From NCBI RefSeq assembly GCF_014773275.1, contig NZ_JACWMW010000002.1:1-64000 (forward strand): a stretch of DNA of 64,000 bases, read 5' to 3'. The notes beneath the pieces are model-generated. The model saw only the letters and a list, made by a program, of their open reading frames with translations, did not search any database and was not told where the DNA came from. The stretch is from Mucilaginibacter rigui (GTDB lineage: Bacteria > Bacteroidota > Bacteroidia > Sphingobacteriales > Sphingobacteriaceae). Below are positions 51,454-60,791 of the stretch, piece by piece. Each line of letters begins with the position of its first letter. The stretch's first letter is position 1. Made by a program: the position numbers and the translations under genes.

Positions 51454-52407
51454 ATGCTGGCAGTAAAAAATTTAACAGGCGCTTCAACCATTTTTAACCG
51501 CGAGGTTCGTTTAATGGGCAACAGGTTCGAGATCAGTTTAGTAGCTAACGACCATATTTGGGCGCTGGCACGTATTGATAGCGCTATTAGCGAAATAAAC
51601 CGGGTTGAAAAATTGTTAAGCACGTTTAATGAAGACAGCTCTATAAATGCCATTAACCGCAATGCGGGTGTGCAGCCCGTACGCGTAGATGCAGAAACCT
51701 TCAGGATAATTGACAGGGCTATACAAATATCATCTCTTACCGATGGCTCATTTGATATTACCTACAACGCGGTGAATACTGATGCCGACGATATGTACCC
51801 CCCAGTTGCTATTGCCCCTGCTAAAAAGTTAAAAAAGAAAATAATCCTTACCAACTATACCAATGTTGTACTAAACTTTGACGCACAAACCGTTTTTCTT
51901 AAAAACAAAGGTATGCGTATAGGTTTTGGCGCCATAAGCCGCGGTTATGCCGCCGACAGGGCAAAATATATACTACAAATGGAAGGTGTTAGCAGCGGTG
52001 TTATTAACGCCGGTGGCGACCTGCTTACCTGGGGGCTGCAGCCCGACAATACCCCATGGACCATTGCCACTGCCGATCCCTCACAGGCTAACCAGCCTTA
52101 TGCTGCGGTAAATATCAGCAACATGGCGGTTGCTACCTCTTACAATACAGAAAAATATACCAGCATCAATAACATTAAAGCTAAAACCGATATTAACCCC
52201 GAGAACGGTTTTCCGGTTAGTAAAATTGAAAGCGTAAGCGTTATTACACCCGGTGCCGAACTTGCCGATGCCATGGCCACCCCTATTATTGCCATGGGCG
52301 TAAACGCCGGTTTATATTTAATAAATAAGCTTAACCAAATAGCGTGCATTATTGTTGATGACCATGCACGTGTATACACATCAAAAAATATAAGTGTGAT
52401 GATGTAA
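51454..52407 (+). CDS. apbE: FAD:protein FMN transferase (ApbE family)
   Basis: Attaches FMN covalently to Thr/Ser of exported flavoproteins, or acts in FAD handling. Motifs are RLMGNRFEISLVANDH-like start, LSTFNEDSSINAINRNAG, DGSFDITYN, the glycine-rich GFGAISRGYAADRA, GVINAGGDLLTWG and PGAELADAMATPIIAMG. At 317 residues it is normal, but no Sec signal peptide or lipobox is evident, unlike most exported ApbE proteins. No Rnf, Nqr or FMN-binding-domain target gene is visible in the window. Confidence 0.9.
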   Translation: MLAVKNLTGASTIFNREVRLMGNRFEISLVANDHIWALARIDSAISEINRVEKLLSTFNEDSSINAINRNAGVQPVRVDAETFRIIDRAIQISSLTDGSFDITYNAVNTDADDMYPPVAIAPAKKLKKKIILTNYTNVVLNFDAQTVFLKNKGMRIGFGAISRGYAADRAKYILQMEGVSSGVINAGGDLLTWGLQPDNTPWTIATADPSQANQPYAAVNISNMAVATSYNTEKYTSINNIKAKTDINPENGFPVSKIESVSVITPGAELADAMATPIIAMGVNAGLYLINKLNQIACIIVDDHARVYTSKNISVMM

Positions 52408-52539
52408 GCCCAATGCTTACCTTTACCATAAACCTATTATAAAATATTTTAACGCGCTAAATAAACAGGGATAAAGCCCCGTGTATTTAGCGCATTTTTA
52501 CATACAATAATTTAATACACCTATACGCGGTTGCCTGCG

Positions 52540-52547
52540 TATCTTTG
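52540..52547 (+). promoter_or_regulatory. -7 element of the 52.6-55.8 kb unit
   Basis: TATCTTTG, exact TAnnTTTG match, 27 bases before the ATG at 52575. Confidence 0.55.
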
Positions 52548-52574
52548 CAATATTAAAGTGTTTCTCCCCTTCAA

Positions 52575-52913
52575 ATGATAAAGTGGTTTTTGTATATTGT
52601 ACTTTTACTGATATTCGCACCACGCTTGTCATACGCTAAAAGCAGTGCACGCTTTCACAGTAATCTTTTTCATGCTCACAGTACTGTATCATTTATCACA
52701 ATTAATTCGTTACAACATGATACAACTTTAACAAAAGGCAAACAAAAGCAATCAGAAGAAGACAAAAAGAAAATCAAGGAGGTTGCCAAGGCCAAAAAAC
52801 AGCCGAAGCCCGAAAAGATAGAAACTGTTGACCCGGCAAAACCAAAACCTAAACGGCAGCGCAGGCCCGAAGGGTTGGAAAGGCCACCCGAAATACCAAG
52901 GAGAAACGACTAA
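52575..52913 (+). CDS. Small secreted, Lys/Pro-rich protein
   Basis: A 112-residue protein with signal peptide 1-21 (MIKWFLYIVLLLIFAPRLSYA). A short polar segment is followed by a strongly basic, Lys/Pro/Glu-rich tail (about 55-112; EDKKKIKEVAKAKKQPKPEK and KPKRQRRPEGLERPPEIPRR). The tail looks disordered and could bind nucleic acid, polyanions or the cell surface. No family recognised. It opens a run with an outer-membrane protein and a two-component pair. Confidence 0.65.
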   Translation: MIKWFLYIVLLLIFAPRLSYAKSSARFHSNLFHAHSTVSFITINSLQHDTTLTKGKQKQSEEDKKKIKEVAKAKKQPKPEKIETVDPAKPKPKRQRRPEGLERPPEIPRRND

Positions 52914-52929
52914 TATTACAGCTACATTA

Positions 52930-53808
52930 ATGAGATATTTTGGCGCCCTGTTATTTATTATTATTTGCACTGCATTACATGCCGCTGCAGTAAAGCCGTT
53001 TATGGTAAAATACCCCAACGGGTATACAGTTGCAGATACGGATACCATTGTACGTAAAACCTCGGTATCTGCAGGGATAAGCTACGGCAGCGATGCGCTT
53101 TTTTTCGGCCGTACGGGGCCCATCAAATACCCGTTCATGTCTACCGATCTTATTATTAATACAAAGCCCGGTTTTTTTGTATATGGTTCGGCCGTAAAAG
53201 TATTGGGCTACAAACCCCTGGTTGATGAGATAGACCTTGGCGGAGGGTATTATTATCGCCTCTCTAAAAAATTCAACGGTACGGTAAGTTATACACGCTT
53301 TATATTTAACAAAGAAGCCAATATTATCAAATCATCTGCATCTAACGATATTAACTGGAAGAATAGTTTTGATTGGAAATACCTTAAAACAAGCGCTACA
53401 GTTGATTACCTTTTCGGCAAATCGTACGATGTTTTTACGACCATCAGCAACTCCAAATATTTCGAAAGCAGCTTTAATATTTTTAACGATCAGGATTTTA
53501 TTTCTGTTAACCCAAGCGTAAACCTCATTTTTGGCACACAAAACTTTGTGCAGCGTTATGCGGTTGACCATGACACCCGCTTAGAAGTTGACAATATTGC
53601 TGTTATAAATGAAAATGGCCGCCGTGCCCGGGCCAATGCTAAATTTAACATGCTGAATTATAGCTTTAAAATACCCCTGGCTTATAATATGCCGCACTAT
53701 ACGCTGGAGGCTTCCTATAAATATTCTATCCCGGTAAACGTAGAAGGGGCTTTAAAAAATCGCCGCGAATCGTTTTTTAATTTCACCTTTTATTACGTGT
53801 TTTATTAG
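52930..53808 (+). CDS. Outer-membrane beta-barrel-like protein
   Basis: A 292-residue exported protein with signal peptide 1-17 (MRYFGALLFIIICTALHAAA). Alternating aromatic/hydrophobic strands follow (GGGYYYRLSKKFNGTVSYTRF, YSFKIPLAYNMPHYTLEASYKYS). It ends with aromatic residues FNFTFYYVFY, the usual C-terminal signature of a barrel. The frame is open from 52828, but ATG 52930 starts the signal peptide. Its stop TAG is directly followed by ATG of the response regulator (TAGATG), so the three genes are translationally linked. Family unknown. Confidence 0.7.
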   Translation: MRYFGALLFIIICTALHAAAVKPFMVKYPNGYTVADTDTIVRKTSVSAGISYGSDALFFGRTGPIKYPFMSTDLIINTKPGFFVYGSAVKVLGYKPLVDEIDLGGGYYYRLSKKFNGTVSYTRFIFNKEANIIKSSASNDINWKNSFDWKYLKTSATVDYLFGKSYDVFTTISNSKYFESSFNIFNDQDFISVNPSVNLIFGTQNFVQRYAVDHDTRLEVDNIAVINENGRRARANAKFNMLNYSFKIPLAYNMPHYTLEASYKYSIPVNVEGALKNRRESFFNFTFYYVFY

Positions 53809-54492
53809 ATGAATGTATTGATCATTGAGGACGAAAAGGCACTTGCCCACGAACTGGAATTTTTCCTGGTGAAGAATAACTACATATGCGAAATTTGCTA
53901 TGATGGCGCATCAGCATCAGAAAAAATTGCCGTTAACCTGTATGATTTTATCCTGCTTGACCTTGGCCTGCCAGATTACGAAGGGCTTGACCTGTTAAGA
54001 GAGGCAAAAAAGGCAAACCCCGAGGCCGCTTGTATTATCCTTACCGCCCGCGCCGAAGTTACCGACCGCGTAAAGGGCCTTGACCTTGGCGCAGATGATT
54101 ACCTGGCAAAACCATTTTCGCTTTTAGAGCTGCAGAGCCGCATGCAGGCCATCACTCGCAGAAAATTTGGTATCACCCAAACGGTTATAGATCTGGATGG
54201 CTTTTTGGTGAATATTACCGACCGTACCATCCTTTATCATGTTAACCCGGTAAACACCATCACCAAAAAAGAATTTGACCTGATAGCTTATTTACTGCTG
54301 CATAAAAACCGCACCCTAACCCGCGCCCAGTTAAGCGAGCATATTTGGGGCAGCGTTATTAATGATGATTACGACTCGAACTTTATTGATGCACACATCA
54401 AAAATATACGTAAAAAACTAAGTGTATTTGCCCCCGCCGATTGGCTGGAAACCGTACGCGGCCTGGGCTACAGGATTAAAACAAACGTTTAA
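53809..54492 (+). CDS. OmpR/PhoB-family response regulator
   Basis: Two-component transcription regulator, 227 residues. The receiver has DE acidic pair at 7-8, phosphoacceptor Asp in FILLDLGLPDYEG (about 51) and the LAKPFSLLEL Lys. The winged-helix C-terminus (about 130-225) contains NTITKKEFDLIAYLLLHKNR and FIDAHIKNIRKKL. It starts immediately after the outer-membrane protein stop and is followed by its kinase 4 bases later, so all belong to one operon. Confidence 0.93.
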   Translation: MNVLIIEDEKALAHELEFFLVKNNYICEICYDGASASEKIAVNLYDFILLDLGLPDYEGLDLLREAKKANPEAACIILTARAEVTDRVKGLDLGADDYLAKPFSLLELQSRMQAITRRKFGITQTVIDLDGFLVNITDRTILYHVNPVNTITKKEFDLIAYLLLHKNRTLTRAQLSEHIWGSVINDDYDSNFIDAHIKNIRKKLSVFAPADWLETVRGLGYRIKTNV

Positions 54493-54496
54493 GTAT

Positions 54497-55831
54497 TTGA
54501 AACTCCAAACCAAACTTACACTGTTTAATGCCATATCAAAACTGGTTATTGTAACCCTTTTTATCCTGCTGCTGCCCAATATTATCGAAAAAATAAATAA
54601 AAACTATACCGACAACCGCCTGGTAAAGCAAAAGGATAAGTTTTTGCAAAAGGTAAGGGATAACGGCATTAAATACTACATAGAAGACGGAGATACCTAT
54701 GGCAGTTACCTGCCGTTGAAAGAAGAGTTCATCAGCCTTGAGATAGTAAACTATGATTTAGATACGATTAGGGACGAGCGGCGCATTGTGGAGCGCGATA
54801 CCATTGCTTACCGCATATTAAGCCACACTTTTAAAGCCGGTAAAAAAAATTATTTGCTTGAGATAGGCAAGAGTACCGAAACCATAGGCGAAACCACCGG
54901 CCCGCTGCAAAACATAGCTTTCCAGATATTACTGGGGATGATACTGCTCACCATCCTGGCTGATCAGATCTACTCTAACTACATCCTGCGCCCGTTAAGC
55001 ATCATTATCCGCACAAAGCTTATTGGCAACAAGTTCCCCAAGGTTACTGTTTATAAAGAGGTTAAAACCAGCACCTCTGATTTTCAACATCTTGACATGA
55101 GCATCCACAAAATGGTGGAAACTATTGAAACTACCTTCCAGAAAGAAAGGGAGTTTATATCCAATGCATCGCATGAGCTAATGACCCCCATCTCTATCCT
55201 GCAATCAAAAATTGAGAACATGTTTGAGCAGGATGATATTGCCGACGACCTAAAAGTGCGCCTGCTGGAGATGCAAAAAATATTGAACCGCTTAAAAAGT
55301 ATTACCAAAACCTTGCTGCTGATATCGCAGATAGAGAACGACCAGTTTTTGAAGGAAGATATCATATCTGTGAACGATTTGCTGCAGGATGTTTACGAAG
55401 AGATCTCCATCCGCCTGCAGGATAGGAACATTAGCCTGGCCATGCTGGTTATAGATAATGTAGAATTGCTTGGCGTAAACAAGTTCCTGTTGTTTAACCT
55501 GCTGTTCAATTTAATAAACAACGCTATTAAATACAACCGCCCCGATGGCGAAATAACCGTTACGGGGCAATGGGTAAGAAACAATTACACCATTAAAATA
55601 ACAGATACCGGCATTGGTATTGCAGCCGATGAATTGCCGTATATATTTAACCGTTTTAAAAAAATGAAGCAATCACTTTCACAGGATAGCTTCGGTCTGG
55701 GCCTGCCTATTGTAAAATCTATAGCGGGTTTTCACCAAATAGGTATAGATGTCGTTTCTGAGAAAGGGGTGGGCAGTACATTTACCTTAACTTTCCCCAT
55801 AAAACTTACCGGCAATGCGCCCATACTATAA
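54497..55831 (+). CDS. Sensor histidine kinase of the OmpR-type pair
   Basis: Membrane kinase with two transmembrane segments (about 15-35, VTLFILLLPNII; about 145-165, FQILLGMILLTILAD) bounding an about 110-residue periplasmic sensor region. HisKA is FISNASHELMTPISILQSKI, with the phospho-His. The ATP-binding domain has NLINNAIKYN, DTGIGIAADELPYIFNRF and GLGLPIVKSIAGFH. The frame is open from 54422, overlapping the regulator; TTG at 54497, 4 bases past its stop, gives a sensible N-terminus (LKLQTKLTLFN), but the true start is uncertain. It probably senses an envelope signal related to the upstream exported proteins. Confidence 0.88.
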   Translation: MKLQTKLTLFNAISKLVIVTLFILLLPNIIEKINKNYTDNRLVKQKDKFLQKVRDNGIKYYIEDGDTYGSYLPLKEEFISLEIVNYDLDTIRDERRIVERDTIAYRILSHTFKAGKKNYLLEIGKSTETIGETTGPLQNIAFQILLGMILLTILADQIYSNYILRPLSIIIRTKLIGNKFPKVTVYKEVKTSTSDFQHLDMSIHKMVETIETTFQKEREFISNASHELMTPISILQSKIENMFEQDDIADDLKVRLLEMQKILNRLKSITKTLLLISQIENDQFLKEDIISVNDLLQDVYEEISIRLQDRNISLAMLVIDNVELLGVNKFLLFNLLFNLINNAIKYNRPDGEITVTGQWVRNNYTIKITDTGIGIAADELPYIFNRFKKMKQSLSQDSFGLGLPIVKSIAGFHQIGIDVVSEKGVGSTFTLTFPIKLTGNAPIL

Positions 55832-56037
55832 TTATTGTACTAAATAAAAGGCAGCATTGCATAGCTTATTATTTAGCGTATTATTGTTAACACACCGTTA
55901 TTTTCTCAAATCTTAAAAATATGTTGTTATAGTATGGATTTATTTTCAAAATATCCGTAATATTTCAATAATATATAGTTTTGGTCTTTGGCATTCGCTT
56001 TGCAAATAATCAATTAATTACACACACCAATTTAAAA

Positions 56038-56718
56038 ATGAAAACACTAAAAATAAAAATTGCTACGTATAGCATTGCATTAGCCTCATTAGGTATATTA
56101 GGCTCTGGCTGCGATTCATTAACCAAAACCCAAAAAGGCGCGGCCATAGGCGCAGGTGCCGGTGGTACCATAGGTGCATTTATTGGTAAGGCAGCAGGGA
56201 ACACTGCATTAGGAGCAATTATTGGTGGCGCCGTTGGTGGTACAGCCGGTGCATTTATTGGCCGTAACATGGACAGGCAGGCTGCCGAAATTAAACAAAC
56301 CGTACCGGGCGCAACCGTAACCCGCGAAGGTGAGGGCATATTGGTTAAATTTGATTCAGGTATCTTGTTCGATACCAACTCATCAGATTTAAAACCAGCT
56401 GCACGTACAAACCTGGCTAACCTGGCCACATCATTACAAAACAACCCACAAACAAACATCCTAATTGTGGGCCATACAGACAACACCGGTACTGATGAGT
56501 ATAACCAAAACCTTTCTGTACGCAGGGCCGAATCTGTAAAAGCATATATCTCTGCAAATAATGTGGCCAACTCCCGCTTAAGCACAAGTGGTAAAGGCGA
56601 AAGCGAGCCAATTGCAGATAACAATACCGTTGAAGGCCGCAGCCAAAACCGCAGGGTTGAAATTGTGATAGTGGCAAATGAGGCCATGAAAAACCAGGCT
56701 AAACAAGCAACCAACTAA
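56038..56718 (+). CDS. OmpA-family lipoprotein with glycine-zipper domain
   Basis: A 226-residue envelope protein. The lipoprotein signal ends in LGSGCDSL (Cys about 25). A Gly/Ala-rich glycine-zipper region (about 34-78; GAAIGAGAGGTIGAFIGKAA, then GAIIGGAVGGTAGAFIG) is followed by an OmpA peptidoglycan-binding domain (about 100-215). OmpA motifs are FDTNSSDLKPAARTNLANLA, GHTDNTGTDEYNQNLSVRRA and NRRVEIVIVANE. It anchors the outer membrane to peptidoglycan. The start at 56038 follows from the signal peptide; the frame is open to 55981. Confidence 0.92.
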   Translation: MKTLKIKIATYSIALASLGILGSGCDSLTKTQKGAAIGAGAGGTIGAFIGKAAGNTALGAIIGGAVGGTAGAFIGRNMDRQAAEIKQTVPGATVTREGEGILVKFDSGILFDTNSSDLKPAARTNLANLATSLQNNPQTNILIVGHTDNTGTDEYNQNLSVRRAESVKAYISANNVANSRLSTSGKGESEPIADNNTVEGRSQNRRVEIVIVANEAMKNQAKQATN

Positions 56719-56746
56719 TTTTAAGATCAGTTAATAGTTAATCAAG

Positions 56747-56776
56747 AAAGCCCTTGCTGTGCATAGCAAGGGCTTT
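56747..56776 (+). terminator. Terminator after the OmpA-like gene
   Basis: AAAGCCCTTGCT-gtgcat-AGCAAGGGCTTT: a perfect 12-bp stem 29 bases after the stop. Confidence 0.88.
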
Positions 56777-56801
56777 GCTATTTTAATAATATTTCGTTAT
56801 C

Positions 56802-56930
56802 ACTCACCCCGACTATGCTTCGCTGGTCGACCCTCTCTGCTGCGCAAAGAAGGTGAGAAAACACATACAGTTTTAACCCTCTTTCCACTTGCGGAGAGAG
56901 GGTGGTCGAGCGTAGCAACGACTGGGTGAG
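56802..56930. repeat. Inverted repeat of the CTCACCC...GGGTGAG type
   Basis: The left arm (56802-56840) and right arm (about 56893-56930) are imperfect reverse complements sharing CTCACCC, GTCG, GCTTCGCT/GCTACGCT and CGACC. CCCTCT/GAGAGGG units lie inside. It resembles the element at 6045-6125. It sits between convergent genes. Confidence 0.7.
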
Positions 56931-56999
56931 TCAATCGCACAAAGACATTTTTTACCCTATTGAAAGAGGCACAACATAAGGGCAAAGAAGCCTTTACTA

Positions 57000-58769
57000 T
57001 CATTTACTTATTGCTTTTGCAGCTATCATCGGTTGCAGCGACTTAAAGAAGTGGCTCAGATCTGTAGGTAATACCCCCGGCGTTGTACTATTGCTGTGGC
57101 AGGTAAAGCACGATTTGCTGGATGTTTGGAAATAGGTTTCCATGGTGCTATTGGCCAAAACGTTGGTGCCCACTGCTGATCCTGGTGCAGAAAATTCGGC
57201 GCTGTAGCTTTTTCCGTTGGGTGCCGCACCTTTTTCTGTCCAGGTAGCGCCTATCAGCAGGTAATTTGCCCGCACATCACCCGGCGAAAGTAGGGTTGCG
57301 ATTGTTTTGTTGATTGATATCAATTCGCTGTTAGAGGCCGCCGCAAATTTAGACCTCGGATTAGCTATCCCGAAAGCACCCCATGCAAAAACGCGCTGCG
57401 TGTTACTTGCGCTGATAGTTTGGCCGGTTTCGGCAGTGATGTAAGGCACCGTTTTACGTTGCGCATCGCGGTTACCCATGTGCGGAACGTTTACAGTTGT
57501 AGCAGACGCATTACTTGAAAACACCCATCCGGTGCCGGTATCGGCAGGTTGCGTGGCTGTTTTACCATCTTTAGTAATATACTCATAAGCGGCGTTTGGT
57601 GTGATGCCGTTATGCTCATAAGTGGCCCAGATCATCTCCGCGTGGCCGGCAACACTACCTACGATGTGCATACCCACCATCGCCATCATAACAGTTTTTT
57701 GCCCCTTTGGCGTCCATTTGGTATTGCTGGTGGTATCGTAAACCGGGATGGTAGCTTTTACCTGGAAGTATTGAGCAGCATCAGGCAAAGAACCGGCTTC
57801 CACCCATGATGTTTTAATTTCCAGCGCCAGCGCATTAGAATCGGGCAGCGTGTGCCCTGTTTTACGTGCGTAGGCCGTAATACTGTCCCGTTCGGCGGCG
57901 TTTACAGGGAAGTGGTTGCCATTAAGCACGCCATTTTTAACGCCGGTCATATAATAAGCATACACGTCATTTACCGATGACAGGTAGTAAACCAGCGAAC
58001 CTTGTTTAGACATCAGCACGTGGCCGGTAGCCTGGCCCACTTCTGATTGTGTAAGCTTGCCTTTCGAGTCAAGGAACACAAAATGATTGCCCACTTTAAA
58101 ACGTTCCACAAAGTTCTCTTTAACTGCATGGCGGATAAGCGCTTTTGGATGGGCTATCTCATTATTTTTACTGTCTTTAAAATGAAGTGTCCCTTTGGCA
58201 TCCTGTTGAACACTGGCCACTTCCTGCGAGCTATTTTTATCACTCTTTACTAAGGCGGGTGTATTTTCTTCAGGGCCGGCATTTTCTATCTCCAGCAATC
58301 TGCCGGTGCTGTCCTCCATTACAGGTAAACCGTTAGGGCCGGTTTTATTGATGTTGTTAGTCATATTTAAAACCCTTTTTACATCGTGCGGCTCAAGTTT
58401 ACGCTTCCCATCAATACTGGCCGAAACATCATAAAACAATGACGACTCCAGTACAGACCCGCCCTGTTTTACAGGCGAGGTAAGCCAAAGCAACATATGT
58501 TCAGACCAATCATAAAAATCGCAGTTGCCATTTTTTACAGAAAAATCTACGCTGTTTGCCGGCGTAACCAATCCGTTAACAGATACTTTGCCATCGGCAA
58601 ACCAGCCGGCAAATTCCGAATCGGAAATGGTGCAAACGGGGTTTACATCATCGGGCAGCAGGTTTTTGGTTACGGATGATTTTGCAGCTTCTGTTTTTGG
58701 TGCGCTGCAGCGCCATAATACAACAACCAGCAGGCAAAGCAATGCTGTTATCAATACTTGTTTTTTCAT
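57000..58769 (-). CDS. Lipoprotein with a C-terminal c-type heme motif
   Basis: A 589-residue exported protein of unknown function. The lipobox is at about residue 22 (LWRCSAP). The central part is beta-rich (VNGLVTPANSVDFSVKNGNC, YDWSEHMLLWLTSPVKQGGS). A single CxxCH occurs near the C-terminus (SCFTCHSNSTTPGVLPTDLS), suggesting one covalently bound heme. ATG 58769 is chosen as it starts a proper signal sequence; the frame is open to 58811. It could be an electron-transfer or redox-sensing envelope protein. No cytochrome maturation or oxidase gene is adjacent. Confidence 0.75.
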   Translation of the reverse strand: MKKQVLITALLCLLVVVLWRCSAPKTEAAKSSVTKNLLPDDVNPVCTISDSEFAGWFADGKVSVNGLVTPANSVDFSVKNGNCDFYDWSEHMLLWLTSPVKQGGSVLESSLFYDVSASIDGKRKLEPHDVKRVLNMTNNINKTGPNGLPVMEDSTGRLLEIENAGPEENTPALVKSDKNSSQEVASVQQDAKGTLHFKDSKNNEIAHPKALIRHAVKENFVERFKVGNHFVFLDSKGKLTQSEVGQATGHVLMSKQGSLVYYLSSVNDVYAYYMTGVKNGVLNGNHFPVNAAERDSITAYARKTGHTLPDSNALALEIKTSWVEAGSLPDAAQYFQVKATIPVYDTTSNTKWTPKGQKTVMMAMVGMHIVGSVAGHAEMIWATYEHNGITPNAAYEYITKDGKTATQPADTGTGWVFSSNASATTVNVPHMGNRDAQRKTVPYITAETGQTISASNTQRVFAWGAFGIANPRSKFAAASNSELISINKTIATLLSPGDVRANYLLIGATWTEKGAAPNGKSYSAEFSAPGSAVGTNVLANSTMETYFQTSSKSCFTCHSNSTTPGVLPTDLSHFFKSLQPMIAAKAISK

Positions 58770-59109
58770 GTTGAGTGTGATTTGGTTAAAGGTTTTACGG
58801 CTGGCTTTCAAAGTTTATAGCCTGCAATTTCAACAATGCTATAAATTACTGATAACCAGCACGTAAATATAAAAAACACAACTAACAGGAATACCCTCAA
58901 AACGTCTTATTAGCCGGGGGTAAAAACGTCTTTTTCCTGCCACGCATAATGGATCCTGCGATGAGCCCATCCAGCGCTGTCATGGTGAGCTTGTCGAACC
59001 ATTAACAAGGCGTCTAGGTCTTCGACAAGCTCAGACTGACACTTATATAAGTCAATGACTGGGTTGAGTTGACTTGCAAAGCGCCCCTTTAAGCTTCTGT
59101 GCTTTTTTG
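58770..59109. other. Gap before hisS with a dispersed inverted repeat
   Basis: No gene seen. It contains the repeat at 58979-59041 (listed separately) and the promoter region of hisS at its right end. Confidence 0.55.
58979..59041. repeat. Imperfect inverted repeat around GAGCTTGTCGAA
   Basis: TGTCATGGTGAGCTTGTCGA and its imperfect reverse complement TTCGACAAGCTCAGACTGACA are separated by about 18 bases. It is a REP-like dispersed element type. Confidence 0.7.
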
Positions 59110-59117
59110 TACCTTTG
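59110..59117 (+). promoter_or_regulatory. -7 element of hisS, near-leaderless
   Basis: TACCTTTG ends 4 bases before the ATG at 59122. Exact TAnnTTTG match; no TTG 24 bp upstream. Confidence 0.5.
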
Positions 59118-59121
59118 CCGC

Positions 59122-60495
59122 ATGGCATCCATCAAACCATCTGTACCAAAGGGCACCCGCGATTTCTCTCCCGCCGAAATGGCAAAGCGTAACTTTATTT
59201 TTGATACTATTAAAGGCGTATTCAGGAAATACGGTTACCAGCAGATAGAAACCCCATCGATGGAAAACCTGAGCACTCTTACCGGCAAATATGGCGATGA
59301 AGGTGATAAGCTGATATTTAAGATTTTAAACAGTGGCGATTTTTTAGCCAAGGCAGATGAGCAGGCATTAGCCGCGCGCAACTCAAACCAGGCAACTGCA
59401 TCTATCTCCGAAAAAGCCCTCCGTTATGACCTTACCGTGCCTTTCGCACGCTATGTTGTACAACACCAAAACGAGATCACTTTCCCTTTTAAACGCTTCC
59501 AGGTGCAACCGGTATGGCGAGCCGACAGGCCGCAAAAAGGCCGTTACCGCGAGTTTTATCAGTGTGATGCTGACGTAGTTGGCTCGGCATCGTTACTGAA
59601 CGAGGCGGAGTTTATCATGATCTATGATGAAGCTTTAAGCCTGCTTGGATTAAAGGATTTCAGCATTAAAATAAACAATAGAAAAATACTATCGGGAATT
59701 GCGCAAGTGATAGATAAAAACGATAGCATTATTGACATGACTGTGGCTATCGACAAACTGGATAAGATAGGCTTTGACGGCGTAGTAAAAGAACTGCTTG
59801 AGCGTGGCTTTACCCAGGCGGATATCGATCATATCAAACCCATCATTTTGCTGGAAGGCACTAATGATGAAAAGCTGGCCAGCCTTCGCGCAGCTTTAAA
59901 AAATTCAGAGATCGGCTTAAAAGGTTGCGAAGAAATAGAAACCGTATTTAATTACGTGTCCGCCTGTAAACCGTTAACCGCCAAGCTGGAGCTTGACATC
60001 ACCCTGGCACGCGGCTTAAACTACTACACCGGCGCTATCTTCGAAGTAAAAACCAACGAAGTTGCCATGGGCAGCATTGGCGGTGGTGGCCGTTATGACG
60101 ACCTGACCGGCATGTTCGGCCTTAAAGGACTTACCGGTGCGGGTATCTCTTTTGGAGCCGACCGTATCTACGATGTACTGGAAGAGCTGAACCTGTTCCC
60201 GCAATCGGCAGAGCAAAGTACGCAGGTGCTTATTTGCTGCTTTGATGAGCAGGGCGAAAAATATGGCCTGCCCCTGTTGCAAAACCTGCGCGGCCAAAAC
60301 ATTAATGCCGAGCTTTACCCCGCAGGCGCTAAAATTAAAAAGCAAATGGAGTATGCCAATAACAAGCAGATCCCCTACACCGTTTTAATTGGCAGCGACG
60401 AGATGCAAAGCGGCCTGCTTACCTTCAAAAACATGGAAAGCGGCGAACAGGAGAAACTATCGGCAGATGACATTCTGAGCAAGCTTAGCAAATAG
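59122..60495 (+). CDS. hisS: Histidyl-tRNA synthetase
   Basis: Class II synthetase that charges tRNA-His with histidine in the cytoplasm. Class II motif 1 region is PSVPKGTRDFSPAEM. Motif 2 and histidine loops are RYDLTVPFARYVVQ and VWRADRPQKGRYREFYQCDAD. HisA box LARGLNYYTGAIFEVK and motif 3 SIGGGGRYDDL plus GAGISFGADRIYD follow. The C-terminal anticodon-binding domain (about 365-457) is complete. The start ATG 59122 gives the normal N-terminus and 457 residues; the frame is open upstream. Confidence 0.96.
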   Translation: MASIKPSVPKGTRDFSPAEMAKRNFIFDTIKGVFRKYGYQQIETPSMENLSTLTGKYGDEGDKLIFKILNSGDFLAKADEQALAARNSNQATASISEKALRYDLTVPFARYVVQHQNEITFPFKRFQVQPVWRADRPQKGRYREFYQCDADVVGSASLLNEAEFIMIYDEALSLLGLKDFSIKINNRKILSGIAQVIDKNDSIIDMTVAIDKLDKIGFDGVVKELLERGFTQADIDHIKPIILLEGTNDEKLASLRAALKNSEIGLKGCEEIETVFNYVSACKPLTAKLELDITLARGLNYYTGAIFEVKTNEVAMGSIGGGGRYDDLTGMFGLKGLTGAGISFGADRIYDVLEELNLFPQSAEQSTQVLICCFDEQGEKYGLPLLQNLRGQNINAELYPAGAKIKKQMEYANNKQIPYTVLIGSDEMQSGLLTFKNMESGEQEKLSADDILSKLSK

Positions 60496-60528
60496 CATTA
60501 ACTGCAGGAACATACAACTGATGAGATT

Positions 60529-60765
60529 ATGATCTTCCATTTCAGAAACAAGTTCCCGCAGCTCAACTCCTTTTGGGACAAGTACCTGCCGTTCCAAAAA
60601 CGGTTGGAACTCCCGGCAAAAACAATTTTGCTGGAAGAAGGCAAGGTGTCATAAAACTACATCTTCATAGAGAAGACTGCAGCTTATCAGGACATTGCCG
60701 AACAATGGAACATTGGCGTACCTGGCGGACTACGGCCTGGTGGTAACCATTTAAACAGGCAATGA
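60529..60765 (+). pseudogene. Broken Crp/Fnr-family regulator
   Basis: The frame from ATG 60529 reads as the start of a Bacteroidetes Crp/Fnr protein: FWDKYLPFQKRLELPAKTIL followed by LLEEGKVS. It is broken by TAA at 60652-60654. It continues in the same frame as NYIFIEKTAAYQDIAEQWN to TGA at 60763-60765. The cyclic-nucleotide beta barrel is mostly missing and there is no DNA-binding domain, so both a nonsense change and a large deletion have occurred. Confidence 0.75.
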
Positions 60766-60791
60766 CTTTACCCCGGATAGCATACAGTAAT

